The notes below the pieces were generated by a model that did not search any database, was not told where the DNA came from, and was given only the letters and a program-made list of their open reading frames with translations. A stretch of DNA of 64,000 bases from contig NZ_JAQQLF010000002.1 in assembly GCF_028548455.1 (NCBI RefSeq), positions 1 through 64,000 of the forward strand, written 5' to 3'. The position numbers and the translations under genes were made by a program. Shown piece after piece: positions 26,147 to 34,845 of the stretch (its first letter is position 1; each line of letters opens with the position of its first letter). This DNA is from Vogesella aquatica (GTDB taxonomy: Bacteria > Pseudomonadota > Gammaproteobacteria > Burkholderiales > Chromobacteriaceae).

Positions 26147-26488
26147 ATGACCATTCGTACCGTGTTTTTCGCTACCGCTTTGGGGTTGGCTGCGTTCAGC
26201 CCTGTCGTTCAAGCTACCCAGCACACCATGGCAGGCAGCCACATGAGCGCCAGCAATCACATGAACATGATGGCTGACGGTGAAGTCCGCAAGCTGGACC
26301 TGGCTGCCGGCAAAATCACCATCAAGCATGGCCCGATTGCGCATATGGACATGCCAGGCATGACCATGGTGTTCACCGCCAAAGACAAGGCATTGCTGGG
26401 TAAGGTCAAGGTGGGGGACAAAATCCGCTTCATGGTCAGTCATGAGGACGGCAAGATGATGGTTACCGACATCCAGCCAACCAACTGA
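26147..26488 (+). CDS. periplasmic copper chaperone (CusF-like)
   Basis: The 113-residue protein has a signal peptide (cleavage near VQATQ) and a CusF-type OB fold: GEVRKLDLAAGKITIKHGPI, AHMDMPGMTMVF, and VKVGDKIRFMV. The Met/His/Trp-type copper site would use His in KHGPI and the Mets of MDMPGM; the Trp of E. coli CusF is not visible. GAGGAG precedes ATG 26147. It is part of the copper operon and may carry Cu(I) between periplasmic partners. Confidence 0.88.
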   Translation: MTIRTVFFATALGLAAFSPVVQATQHTMAGSHMSASNHMNMMADGEVRKLDLAAGKITIKHGPIAHMDMPGMTMVFTAKDKALLGKVKVGDKIRFMVSHEDGKMMVTDIQPTN

Positions 26489-26497
26489 TACCCGTGC

Positions 26498-26520
26498 GGC
26501 CGTGTCACCACGGCCTTTTT
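26498..26520 (+). terminator. terminator after the CusF-like gene
   Basis: GGCCGTG at 26498-26504 pairs with CACGGCC at 26509-26515, followed by TTTTT. It would end most transcripts before the cytochrome gene that starts about 30 bp later. Confidence 0.85.
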
Positions 26521-26545
26521 CACCTTGCAGGATGTCGACTCAATC

Positions 26546-27037
26546 ATGTCGTTGCTGATGTCTAAACCGAAAATGGCCTTCATCGTGTTACTCGGGCTGG
26601 TGGCTACAGGGGTTGCCGTTTATTTGACGACCGATCGCGGACCGGTGGCACAACCGTTTGCACTACGCCCGGATGATGCGGCACTGGTGACACGTGGCCA
26701 TCAGGTGTACCTGGAAAACTGCGCCAGTTGTCACGGCAGCGAGGGTGAAGGGCAGGCGAATTGGCGTGAGCGTAACGCGCAAGGCATGTTGCCGGCGCCG
26801 CCACACGATGAAAGCGGCCATACCTGGCACCACCCGGACGAGATGCTGTTTGCGCTGACCAAGTACGGCGTTGCCAAGGTGGCCAATATGCCGGGCTACC
26901 AGTCCGCCATGCCAGCATACGAAGGCAAGCTCAGTGATAGCGACATCATCGCGGTGTTGTCCTGGATAAAAAGCCAGTGGCCAGAAGAAACGCGCAAGCT
27001 ACACGATCAGGTAAATCAACGCGCACAGGTAAAGTGA
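26546..27037 (+). CDS. membrane-anchored cytochrome c
   Basis: The 163-residue protein has one N-terminal hydrophobic helix (about 14-32), then a class I cytochrome c domain with CASCH near residue 60 and a Met-rich stretch (NMPGYQSAMPAYEG) that supplies the sixth ligand. The helix may be an uncleaved anchor. ATG 26546 is one of several close options (a TTG at 26525, an ATG at 26558); none has a strong ribosome site. It could pass electrons from the multicopper oxidase, but a terminator separates it from the copper operon, so the link is uncertain. Confidence 0.8.
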   Translation: MSLLMSKPKMAFIVLLGLVATGVAVYLTTDRGPVAQPFALRPDDAALVTRGHQVYLENCASCHGSEGEGQANWRERNAQGMLPAPPHDESGHTWHHPDEMLFALTKYGVAKVANMPGYQSAMPAYEGKLSDSDIIAVLSWIKSQWPEETRKLHDQVNQRAQVK

Positions 27038-27217
27038 GGGCATTGCCATAGCCTTTAGCGAGGCTTTAGTTTGGTGTCCGATTGCCATCAGGTTGCTGAT
27101 TAGAGAGTGCCATGATGGCTATTGCCTTTGGTGTGGCATTTCTTTTTGCTCGAACAGCCCATCACCTCTCTGTACTAGCCACTGCTTTTTATTAAATCCA
27201 GTCGCTACTTGCTTGCG

Positions 27218-27233
27218 TATATCCCCCCAGGTA
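27218..27233. promoter_or_regulatory. RcnR-like operator
   Basis: TATATCCCCCCAGGTA contains a six-C tract flanked by ATA/GTA, the pattern of RcnR/CsoR-family sites (in the other sense TACCTGGGGGGATATA). It lies 13 bp before the rcnR start codon. Confidence 0.6.
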
Positions 27234-27245
27234 GGATGCTGAGCC

Positions 27246-27515
27246 ATGAGCACACATACTTCCCATCCCGACATTATCAAGCGGCTCAAGCGTGCCGAAG
27301 GCCACCTCAGGAGCATCGTCACTATGCTCGAAGAGGGGCGCAGCTGCCTGGAGATCGCCCAGCAGCTACAAGCCGTAGAAAGCGCCGTGACTAATGCCAA
27401 AAAGACGCTGGTTCACGACCATATCGAGCACTGTCTAGAACACGCTGTGCGCGAAGGCGCGCAGACTGCAGACGATACCCTGCGCGAATTCAAAGCCATC
27501 ACCAAATACCTCTGA
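27246..27515 (+). CDS. rcnR: nickel/cobalt-responsive repressor (RcnR)
   Basis: The 89-residue protein is an RcnR/CsoR-family four-helix regulator: IIKRLKRAEGHLRSIVTMLE, then the metal-binding Cys at CLEIAQQL, and HDHIEHCLEHAV. The His near the N-terminus, Cys at about 35 and His residues at about 60-64 fit the Ni/Co set of RcnR rather than the Cu set of CsoR. It stands 12 bp before rcnA, the usual arrangement, and would repress both genes through the nearby C-tract site until Ni or Co binds. Confidence 0.9.
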   Translation: MSTHTSHPDIIKRLKRAEGHLRSIVTMLEEGRSCLEIAQQLQAVESAVTNAKKTLVHDHIEHCLEHAVREGAQTADDTLREFKAITKYL

Positions 27516-27527
27516 GGCGCTACCTGC

Positions 27528-28646
27528 ATGACTGAGTTTGCAACCCTTCTGCAGCAGGGCAATGCCTGGCTGTTTGTCCCTAGCGCCATCCTGCTGGGGG
27601 CGTTGCACGGTTTGGAGCCGGGCCATTCCAAGACCATGATGGCCGCGTTCATTGTGGCCATCCGCGGAACGCTGGGGCAGGCGGTTTTGCTAGGCCTGTC
27701 GGCGACCTTGTCGCATACCGCCGTGGTGTGGGCCGTGGCCATGACTGGCCTGTACTTTGGCCAGAACTGGGACCCGGGCAAGACCGAAGCCTATTTTCAG
27801 CTGGCATCTGCCGTGATTATTGTTGGTGTAGCCGCCTGGATGATCTGGCGCACCTGGCGCAACCAGCAATGCGCGCACGCCCATGACCATCATCACGACC
27901 ATGACCATGATGAAGGCCAGACTATTGATACCGGCCACGGCAAGGTAAGGCTGCAGGTTTTCCAAGACGGCGTGCCGCCTCGTTTTCGCTTATATCACGC
28001 AAGCCAGCGCGGCCATGTCTGGGCGGCTGAACATATCCGCGTGGAAACCCTGCGCCCAGATGGGCAACGGCAGGCTTTTACTTTTGTGCCGCGAGATGGT
28101 TTTGTGGAGTCCGAGCAGCTCATTCCCGAGCCGCACGAATTCGTGGCGCGCCTGAGTTTGGGGCATGGGCAGCATAGCCACGATTACGAAGTGCAATATG
28201 TAGAGAATGGCCACGATCACGCTGTTAATGACTCGGATGGCCTGAGCATATCGGCAGACGGTTACCAAGACCCGCACGAATTAGCCCATGCAAACGATAT
28301 CCGTCGCCGCTTTGCAGGCCGGGAGGTGACCACCGGCCAGATTGTCATGTTTGGCCTAACGGGCGGGCTGATTCCGTGTCCGGCTTCTATCACTGTCTTG
28401 CTGCTATGTCTGCAGTTGAAGAAAGTCGCACTGGGTGCGGTGCTGGTGCTGTGTTTCAGTATTGGCCTGGCGCTGACCATGGTGGCTTCTGGGGCGTTGG
28501 CCGCACTCAGTGTGCGCCATGCCCGAAAACACTGGGGCGGCTTTGGGGATTTTGCGCGTAAAGCGCCGTACTTCTCTGGTGGCTTGATCATGCTGGTGGG
28601 GCTGTACGTGGGCTATCACGGCTGGCTTGCGCTGCCAGTGGCCTAG
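27528..28646 (+). CDS. rcnA: nickel/cobalt efflux protein RcnA (long form)
   Basis: The 372-residue membrane protein has the NiCoT/RcnA opening LGALHGLEPGHSKTMMAAFI and, after the third helix, a His-rich loop (HAHDHHHDHDHDEG). A soluble insert of about 120 residues follows, then the C-terminal part FGLTGGLIPCPASITVLLLC. The insert makes it longer than E. coli RcnA (about 270), as in several betaproteobacterial relatives. It exports Ni and Co. It is cotranscribed with rcnR. Confidence 0.9.
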   Translation: MTEFATLLQQGNAWLFVPSAILLGALHGLEPGHSKTMMAAFIVAIRGTLGQAVLLGLSATLSHTAVVWAVAMTGLYFGQNWDPGKTEAYFQLASAVIIVGVAAWMIWRTWRNQQCAHAHDHHHDHDHDEGQTIDTGHGKVRLQVFQDGVPPRFRLYHASQRGHVWAAEHIRVETLRPDGQRQAFTFVPRDGFVESEQLIPEPHEFVARLSLGHGQHSHDYEVQYVENGHDHAVNDSDGLSISADGYQDPHELAHANDIRRRFAGREVTTGQIVMFGLTGGLIPCPASITVLLLCLQLKKVALGAVLVLCFSIGLALTMVASGALAALSVRHARKHWGGFGDFARKAPYFSGGLIMLVGLYVGYHGWLALPVA

Positions 28647-28648
28647 CA

Positions 28649-29173
28649 ATGCACCCGCAAAGATTGTTCTGTGATGCGATGCAAGGTCTGTCTATGGATG
28701 CCGCGATGATGAGCGAAGCCGATGATGCACCGTGGCAAATCGTCATGGCGCAATTGCCATTGGCTTTTGGCCTGGCGGGTCATAATTTTCTTGTGCTGCT
28801 GGATGGCAACGTGCATGTAGCATCAGAAATCAATGGCTTGGCCATAGGTCAGAATGGCAGCGTGCGGGCTATAGGCTGGCGGCTTGGCGACCGATTGCGG
28901 GCGGTGGTCAGTAGCGGTAGTTGTTACTATCAGGAAGCTTTGGGCCAAGCTGTGCTGTATGTAGGTCCGCGGCAGGCTGCCATGCGGCTGTGGCTGAAAG
29001 CCGAAGAGAAAGCATGCGCCATCAACGCCCTGGCCCTGAAATATCCGTTTTTAGGGTGCGGTAAAAATAGCAACTCCGTAGCCAGCACCTTGATCCATGC
29101 CATGGGTCTGGCAGAGTGCCGGCCTTCCCGGTCAGCAGTCATCGATTTTGGCCGTGGCAGGATATTGGTTTAA
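28649..29173 (+). CDS. conserved hypothetical, possible permuted papain-like protein
   Basis: The 174-residue protein has no signal peptide or membrane helix. It shows a His region (GHNFLVLLDGNVHVASEING) and a later YPFLGCGKNSNSVASTLIHA segment that looks like a permuted NlpC/papain-type fold, though a catalytic Cys is not clear (Cys in FLGCGKN is the only candidate). It begins 2 nt after the rcnA stop, so it is probably in that operon. I do not know its function and do not propose one. Confidence 0.5.
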   Translation: MHPQRLFCDAMQGLSMDAAMMSEADDAPWQIVMAQLPLAFGLAGHNFLVLLDGNVHVASEINGLAIGQNGSVRAIGWRLGDRLRAVVSSGSCYYQEALGQAVLYVGPRQAAMRLWLKAEEKACAINALALKYPFLGCGKNSNSVASTLIHAMGLAECRPSRSAVIDFGRGRILV

Positions 29174-29225
29174 TCACTTTCAAGCTGTTGTCGTGCGGAT
29201 AGCAAACAAGCGACTTCTTGCAAAC

Positions 29226-29260
29226 AGGCTGTTCTGGCATGTGACATGCCAGAACAGCCT
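29226..29260. terminator. perfect 17-bp hairpin after the rcn operon
   Basis: AGGCTGTTCTGGCATGT at 29226-29242 is an exact reverse complement of ACATGCCAGAACAGCCT at 29244-29260. The T tail is short (TTGT), so it may be a terminator or a remnant of inverted ends. Downstream to 29484 I see only another short inverted pair (AGCCCAC/GTGGGCT near 29292 and 29316) and AT-rich sequence before the next gene. Confidence 0.75.
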
Positions 29261-29484
29261 TTGTCAGGAAGCATTTGCTTGTTCCATCTATAGCCCACGG
29301 CCTAGGTGGATAGTTGTGGGCTGGGTTGTTGGAAGAGGGAGAATGGAACAGGGCTGGTCTGACGTATTTGGCCTGTTTTTTGCCATTTTTAATATAAAAT
29401 AATTATAAGTCATTCACTTCGCTGCTCCGTCTATCGCTGTGCAGCCTGCCGCTTTACCATGTCTTCACCTCTCAGGAGCCTTCC

Positions 29485-31467
29485 ATGCTTTCCAGACTAG
29501 GAATTGGCCATAAATTGCTGTTACTTGTCTTGCCTTTCGGTGGTGCGGCGTGTGTATTGGGTGTGACATTGTCACTGCAGCGCTATGAAGTGTTCTCTGA
29601 AATGCGCAGCGCACAGGAGCTGGTTGCTGTTGCAACGCAAAGCGCCAACCTGATTGATGGTTTGCAGACCGAGCGAGGATTAAGTAATGGCTATCTGAGT
29701 GGTCAGGGCCCCTTGCCGGACAAGCTAAAAGAAGCCAGGCAGAAAACCGATCAATCCCTTTCCAGTTTGGCAGGGGTGGTCGGAACGCTATCTGCTGGTG
29801 ACCTGGCTGGTAGTAGTCAGCGGGTGGTGACTGATGTGCAGAACCTGCTAACCAAGCGCGGGTTAGTAGACAGCCGCGGGATCCCGGCGACAGAGGCTTT
29901 TGCAGCCTATAGCGAGCAAATTGATGCCCAACTTGCCTTAATGGCTAGCCTTGGTCGAGCTACAGATGCTGGTGATGTGATTCGCTACAGTACTAGCCTA
30001 TCTAATCTGTTGTGCGTAAAAGAGTACGCTGGGCGTGAGCGGGGCTTTGTGAATGGCTTGTTATCGGGTGGGCCAATATCTCTTGCTGGACTTGAGCAAG
30101 CTGCAAGCTTGCAGGCACGTCAGGATATGTGTGCCAGCCAGCTATTACTTCTATCGCCAGTGTATATCAATGATGCAATGCGACCGTATTTGCAATCCGA
30201 TGCGGCTACGGCACTCAAAGCCTTGCGCCAAGCTTTGCACGCAACCGAGCCGGGCACTGCCGCCTCAATAGAGCCTGAGTTATGGTTTACTGCGGCTACT
30301 GCACAGATCGTTCAACTGAAAAAAGCACAGGACGATTTACTGTTAAGGTTGAGTAATACAGTAGAGCAGCATCAGGACGATGCGAGTCGCAGCCTGATCG
30401 TAACGCTGGCCTGTTCCGTGGTGTTGCTGGTGCTGTTGATTTTTGGTGGTGGTGCGGTATATCGCAGCATCCGTTACCCGATAGTGAGGCTGTCCGGCTT
30501 GATGCAGGATATGAGTCACAATCTTGACCTGGCTGTGCGTGCCAAGCTGGAGGGGAGTGATGAAATCGCCGGCATGGGCCAAGCATTCGACCGGTTGGTG
30601 AGCGCTTTTGGTGAAACTCTGAAAGATGTGAAGCTCAATGCCCACCAGCTTGTAAAAGCTTCTGATGCCTTGCAGGCGGTCTCTGCTCGCGCGGCGAATG
30701 CTGCCGAGGCGCAAAGCACCTCTTCGTCGGGTATCGCTGCTGCCGTTGAACAAATGACCGTCGGCATTGCTTCTGTTAGTGACAATACGCGGGATAACTT
30801 ACAAGTCGTGCAGCAAATGCAAGAGGGCGTCAATGTTGGCCGTCACCGTATGCAAGCGACTGCCGCTGCGATGACACAGACTGCTAGCAGTGTGGAGGGG
30901 GCGGGGCAGGTCATACAGGATTTGGCCGAGAAGTCGCAAAATATCCGGCGTATTATTACCGCCATACGCGAGATTGCTGATCAGACCAACCTGCTGGCAT
31001 TAAATGCTGCTATCGAGGCTGCACGAGCAGGGGAGATGGGACGTGGTTTTGCCGTGGTGGCTGATGAGGTGCGCAAGCTAGCGGAGCGCACTGGGAAGGA
31101 GACCGTGGAAATTGCCAGTCTGATAGAGACAATGACAGCCGGTACGAATGATGCATCCAGCCGAATGCAGCAAGCACATAGTCAGATGAGTGAAGGGCTG
31201 CAGCTGGTGCAGGCCAGTCTGGACGAGTTGGGGCGTATTCACCAAGAGGCTGACCTTAGCGCAAGTAAGAGCCAAGACACTGCAGCCGCCATGCAGCAGC
31301 AGTCGGCTGCCAGCAATGAGGTAGCTGTTAATGTCAGCCGTATTGCATCACTGGCAGAGGACAATGCCGCTATTGTGGATGAGGCAGCCCAACTGGCCAA
31401 CCAGCTGAAGCAAACTGCTACTACCTTGGTTGGTTATGTTGATCGCTTCAAGCATACATCCAGCTAG
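29485..31467 (+). CDS. methyl-accepting chemotaxis protein with NIT (nitrate/nitrite-sensing) domain
   Basis: The 660-residue receptor has a membrane segment at about 10-28, then a long periplasmic NIT-type helical domain. Its signature is [20 protein letters not shown] at about 53-72, with a second ERG motif further on ([20 protein letters not shown]). A membrane segment near 305-325, HAMP and the complete signalling tip [20 protein letters not shown] follow. NIT domains bind nitrate and nitrite. The gene lies just before the nitrate respiration cluster, which supports nitrate taxis. A terminator follows directly. Confidence 0.9.
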   Translation: MLSRLGIGHKLLLLVLPFGGAACVLGVTLSLQRYEVFSEMRSAQELVAVATQSANLIDGLQTERGLSNGYLSGQGPLPDKLKEARQKTDQSLSSLAGVVGTLSAGDLAGSSQRVVTDVQNLLTKRGLVDSRGIPATEAFAAYSEQIDAQLALMASLGRATDAGDVIRYSTSLSNLLCVKEYAGRERGFVNGLLSGGPISLAGLEQAASLQARQDMCASQLLLLSPVYINDAMRPYLQSDAATALKALRQALHATEPGTAASIEPELWFTAATAQIVQLKKAQDDLLLRLSNTVEQHQDDASRSLIVTLACSVVLLVLLIFGGGAVYRSIRYPIVRLSGLMQDMSHNLDLAVRAKLEGSDEIAGMGQAFDRLVSAFGETLKDVKLNAHQLVKASDALQAVSARAANAAEAQSTSSSGIAAAVEQMTVGIASVSDNTRDNLQVVQQMQEGVNVGRHRMQATAAAMTQTASSVEGAGQVIQDLAEKSQNIRRIITAIREIADQTNLLALNAAIEAARAGEMGRGFAVVADEVRKLAERTGKETVEIASLIETMTAGTNDASSRMQQAHSQMSEGLQLVQASLDELGRIHQEADLSASKSQDTAAAMQQQSAASNEVAVNVSRIASLAEDNAAIVDEAAQLANQLKQTATTLVGYVDRFKHTSS

Positions 31468-31487
31468 CCGCTATCTATCGAATCAAC

Positions 31488-31521
31488 AAAAGCGCACTGT
31501 TCGCAGTGCGCTTTTGCTTTT
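31488..31521 (+). terminator. terminator of the NIT chemoreceptor gene
   Basis: AAAAGCGCACTG pairs with CAGTGCGCTTTT around TTCG, followed by GCTTTT. The stem begins 21 bp after the stop codon. Confidence 0.9.
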
Positions 31522-31634
31522 ATATAGGATCGTGCTGTTTGCCGATTGGGTCTATCTTATTGTTAGATATGGTGTTTGGTAGTCGTCTCTGGCGTGTGCT
31601 GATGATTTTTCATGACAAAGAGATTGGGTGTGGC

Positions 31635-31822
31635 GGGTAGTGGCTTGATGTTCTCAGATCAAGCAAGCTTGTACCAAGACACTAGGTATCTCATTTATGC
31701 AGGCAGCTGCGCTGGTTAGATCTGGCCTGTCTAGCTTTAACTACTCAGGGAGTGCCGGATACGCCCATTTAGGTCTAAAGATCTAGCTGGTCTACGCACT
31801 CTAGGTCAGAGGTGTTGAATGT
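31635..31822 (+). repeat. Gp2-tail direct repeat, copy 3 (degenerate)
   Basis: From GGGTAGTGGCTTGATGTTCT to CTGGTTAGATCTGG (ending 31725) this region aligns with 20631-20720. After about 75 bp a second block (CTAGGTCAGAGGTGTTGAAT at 31801) aligns with 20801. No open frame remains. The rest of the gap 31468-32003 contains a terminator and nothing else I can support. Confidence 0.75.
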
Positions 31823-32003
31823 ACTTCCTGATATTCTTTCCGGGCTCAAGGGGTACGCAGCGGCGAGTCAGTGTTGCTGTCGTAATGTAGATCAATCCGG
31901 AGTTAGCAGAACGATACGTCGCGAAGATATTTAGTCTGGCTGTTGCGTAGTGCTGCTGACTCTGAAATAGCAGATTAGGTCATTTAGCGTGCAGATGTGT
32001 GAT

Positions 32004-32504
32004 ATGGCTACACCACTTCTTGTGTTGGCGGGTTGGTCTGGAAGTGGCAAGACCACGCTGCTGGAGCAGTTGTTGCCCTGCTTGACCGCAACCGGTTTGC
32101 GCGTGTCCGTGGTTAAGCACAGCCACCATGCGGTGGATTTCGACACCCCAGGCAAGGATAGCTACCGCCACCGAGCAGCCGGTGCGGCACAGGTAATGCT
32201 GCTGGGTGAACGCGGCCTAGCCGTCTATGAAAACCTGTCAGCGCCCTTAGACTTGGCAGCACAACTGGCACGGCTACACCCGGTAGACCTGGTGATTTTG
32301 GAAGGGCAGAAGTGGCTAGCGGTGCCTAAGCTGGAGGTACACCGCTCGGCGCTGGGTAAGCCCTTGCTGCAACCGGACGATCCAGACATTCTCGCGGTAG
32401 CTAGCGACGCTACCTTGCCGGCACTGGCAGTGCCACAACTCGACCTCAACGATATCGATGCCATTGCCGCCTTTGTGCTGCGCTGGTGGGAGCAACAAGC
32501 ATGA
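32004..32504 (+). CDS. mobB: molybdopterin-guanine dinucleotide biosynthesis protein MobB
   Basis: The 166-residue P-loop protein has GWSGSGKTTLLEQLLP, VKHSHHAVDFDTPGKDSYRH and the LVILEGQKW box of MobB. It is thought to help MobA make the bis-MGD cofactor needed by NarG. ATG 32004 fits the family start, but an in-frame GTG at 31989 and ATG at 31995 are possible because no clear ribosome site is seen. Its stop overlaps the moaD start by 4 bp. Confidence 0.88.
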   Translation: MATPLLVLAGWSGSGKTTLLEQLLPCLTATGLRVSVVKHSHHAVDFDTPGKDSYRHRAAGAAQVMLLGERGLAVYENLSAPLDLAAQLARLHPVDLVILEGQKWLAVPKLEVHRSALGKPLLQPDDPDILAVASDATLPALAVPQLDLNDIDAIAAFVLRWWEQQA

Positions 32505-32755
32505 GTAGCATCCGCATCCTGTACTTTGGTCGCCTCAAAGACGCCGTCGGTCGTGCCGACGAAAACCTGGACTGGGCTGGTGGTAGCACCAGCCAGTTGC
32601 TGGCGCAACTGCGTAGTCGTGGTGAGGCGTGGGCCGGCGCGCTGGCCGAGGGCCAGGTGTTCCGCCTGGTCGTCAACCAACAGATCGTGCGCGGTGACGC
32701 CGACATCCCCGTCGGTGCCGAAGTCGGCATTCTGCCGCCGGTAACAGGGGGCTGA
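32501..32755 (+). CDS. moaD: molybdopterin synthase small subunit MoaD
   Basis: The 84-residue ubiquitin-like protein ends in VTGG; the terminal Gly-Gly is where the thiocarboxylate is built. It opens IRILYFGRLKDAVGRADENL and is translationally coupled to mobB. It transfers sulfur to precursor Z together with MoaE, the next gene. Confidence 0.92.
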   Translation: MSSIRILYFGRLKDAVGRADENLDWAGGSTSQLLAQLRSRGEAWAGALAEGQVFRLVVNQQIVRGDADIPVGAEVGILPPVTGG

Positions 32756-32756
32756 C

Positions 32757-33215
32757 ATGCATTGCGATATCACCATACAGACCGCGCCGTTTGACCTGGG
32801 CGCCGAAGAAGCGATGCTGCGTGCGCAAGCCGGCGATGCCGGCGCGCTGGTGGCGTTCCAAGGCATGGTGCGCGGTCACGACGCTGCCATCCCGCTGACG
32901 GCACTGTTCCTGGAGCACTACCCGGGTGTGACCGAAGCCGAAATCTGCCGCATCGCCGAGGACGCCGCAGCACGTTGGCCGCTGACGGCGGTGCGGGTCA
33001 TTCACCGCGTGGGCAGCCTGGCGCCGGGCGAGGGCATCGTGCTGGTGCTGGTGGCGTCCGGCCACCGCGCGGCGGCGTTCGCCGGCGCGGCCTTCCTGAT
33101 GGACTACCTGAAAACCGAAGCACCGTTCTGGAAGCGCGAACACTTTGCCGACGGCAGTCTGCGCTGGGTGGACGCCAAGGCCAGCGATGATGATGCCGCT
33201 GCACGCTGGGCCTGA
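32757..33215 (+). CDS. moaE: molybdopterin synthase large subunit MoaE
   Basis: The 152-residue protein has the MoaE signatures ALVAFQGMVR, LEHYPGVTEAEI, HRVGSLAPGEG and the catalytic Lys region DYLKTEAPFWKRE. It begins right after moaD and forms the (MoaD-MoaE)2 enzyme. The codon style here is more GC-rich than in the narK genes that follow. Confidence 0.93.
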   Translation: MHCDITIQTAPFDLGAEEAMLRAQAGDAGALVAFQGMVRGHDAAIPLTALFLEHYPGVTEAEICRIAEDAAARWPLTAVRVIHRVGSLAPGEGIVLVLVASGHRAAAFAGAAFLMDYLKTEAPFWKREHFADGSLRWVDAKASDDDAAARWA

Positions 33216-33373
33216 TCTGTAGATTCTGCTTCCGGTACGCCGCTGCGTGGTGTCTTGCTGTCTGTTTTGCTTGGCCCCTATCGTTGTGGCCAACCTTGTC
33301 ATCTACTTCAGGATTTGTTACCTGGAAGCGTGGCTGATGTCGCCTGTGCTTTTGTAAAAATTACTGCGTAAAT

Positions 33374-33454
33374 TACCTCTAGTTATTCCGGCTTAGTTCT
33401 GGACTCCCCACCTGCTTATCTGGCTACGTCATCGGCAGGGTTGTTCTTACTCCT
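33374..33454 (+). promoter_or_regulatory. possible NarL heptamers upstream of narK1
   Basis: TACCTCT at 33374-33380 and TACTCCT at 33448-33454 fit the TACYYMT consensus of phospho-NarL sites. They lie 143 and 69 bp before the narK1 ATG; narXL genes are in the same island. Heptamers are short and can arise by chance. The gap 33216-33522 otherwise shows no gene and no FNR palindrome. Confidence 0.3.
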
Positions 33455-33522
33455 CCGGCCAATACCCGTACACGTTGACGGGGCATAGCATGCCTCTGAC
33501 TCTTTCGTACAGGTAATGTGTC

Positions 33523-34779
33523 ATGGCATCCCCGGCTTATAAGCAATACGCGGTGCTGGCTAGTAGCACTGTGGCGTTCACTGTCTGTTTCATGATCTGG
33601 ATGATGTTTGCTGTACTGGGCATTCCGATCAAGCAGCAATTGGGCTTGAGTGAAACCCAATTCGGTATTTTGGCGGCCACACCGGTGCTATCAGGCTCGT
33701 TGATCCGCGTGCCGCTGGGCATCTGGACGGACCGCTTTGGCGGTCGCATCGTGCTGTTTGTGCTAATGCTGGCCAGTGTTGTACCCATTTACATTATGCA
33801 GTTTGCCACTGCGTACTGGCACTTTCTCACCATCGGTCTATTTGTCGGTTTGGCTGGGGGTTCGTTTTCAGTAGGTACGCCTTATGTAGCGCGCTGGTTC
33901 CGGAAGGAACAGCAAGGCATGGCTATGGGTGTTTTCGGTGCAGGTAATGCGGGCTCTTCGCTTACCAAGCTGGTCGCACCTGGCATCATTGCTGCCGCTG
34001 GCTGGCAGATGGTGCCTACCGTGTACGCCGTAATTATGTTGGTGACTGCCATTCTATTTTGGGTTTTCTCTTACCACGATCCAAAGCATGTTGTGTCCAG
34101 TAAGGCTAGTTTGAGCCAGCAGTTGGCACTAATGAAAAACCCAGCAGTGTTACGCTATTGCCAGTACTACTCCGTGGTGTTTGGCGGCTATGTGGCACTG
34201 GCGTTGTGGATGACGAAATACTACGTGGCCGAATATGGCTTCGATATCAAGCATGCAGCTTTTCTTGCCGCCTGCTTCTCCTTGCCTGGTGGCGTTTTGC
34301 GTGCGCTGGGGGGGTGGTTATCAGACAAGTATGGTGCTTACAAAGTGACTTGGGGCGTGATGTGGGCGTGCTGGGTTGCTTTCTTTATCTTGTCTTATCC
34401 GCAAACTCACTTTGTCATTCAGACCGTTAAAGGCCCCCAGGGCTTCGAGATTGGTTTGAGTGCTACTTGGTTCACGCTGCTGCTGTTTGGTGTAGGCGTC
34501 GCCATGGCTATCGGCAAGGCGTCGGTGTTCAAGTTCATCGCGGACGAGTTTCCCGACAATATCGGTGCCGTCTCTGGCGTAGTTGGTTTGGCCGGCGGCC
34601 TGGGTGGCTTTCTGCTGCCCATCCTGTTTGGTCTGCTGGTGGACCTGACTGGTGTACGTTCTAGCTCGTTCATGTTGTTGTACGGTACTGTTTGCGTCAG
34701 CCTGGTTTGGATGCACTTCTCGTTCAAACCGGTAGCTCAGGCTCGACATGCCGTGCTCAAACCTGCGGCTAACAACTAG
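33523..34779 (+). CDS. narK: nitrate/nitrite MFS transporter NarK1-type
   Basis: The 418-residue protein is a 12-helix major facilitator with nitrate-porter motifs: FGILAATPVLSGSLIRVPLG, DRFGGR between helices 2 and 3, and GLAGGSFSVGTPYVARWF. Type 1 NarK proteins act as nitrate:proton symporters. It is followed by a second, longer NarK, a pairing common in denitrifiers. The symbol is a family assignment. Confidence 0.9.
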   Translation: MASPAYKQYAVLASSTVAFTVCFMIWMMFAVLGIPIKQQLGLSETQFGILAATPVLSGSLIRVPLGIWTDRFGGRIVLFVLMLASVVPIYIMQFATAYWHFLTIGLFVGLAGGSFSVGTPYVARWFRKEQQGMAMGVFGAGNAGSSLTKLVAPGIIAAAGWQMVPTVYAVIMLVTAILFWVFSYHDPKHVVSSKASLSQQLALMKNPAVLRYCQYYSVVFGGYVALALWMTKYYVAEYGFDIKHAAFLAACFSLPGGVLRALGGWLSDKYGAYKVTWGVMWACWVAFFILSYPQTHFVIQTVKGPQGFEIGLSATWFTLLLFGVGVAMAIGKASVFKFIADEFPDNIGAVSGVVGLAGGLGGFLLPILFGLLVDLTGVRSSSFMLLYGTVCVSLVWMHFSFKPVAQARHAVLKPAANN

Positions 34780-34845
34780 CAAGGCACCTGTTTTCTCGGT
34801 TAACAAACCGGGGCGGCAGGGGCCGCCCCGACAAGGGAGCGAATC

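Noticed and set aside
27112-27195. A 27-codon frame with a hydrophobic start before rcnR
   Set aside because: No ribosome site, no family match, and too short to distinguish from chance.
33353-33378. GTAAAAATTACTGCGTAAATTACC before narK1 as a fourth copy of the shared leader
   Set aside because: Only the A-rich box is similar; the GTGA and AACCCA blocks and the 54-nt spacing to a start codon are absent.
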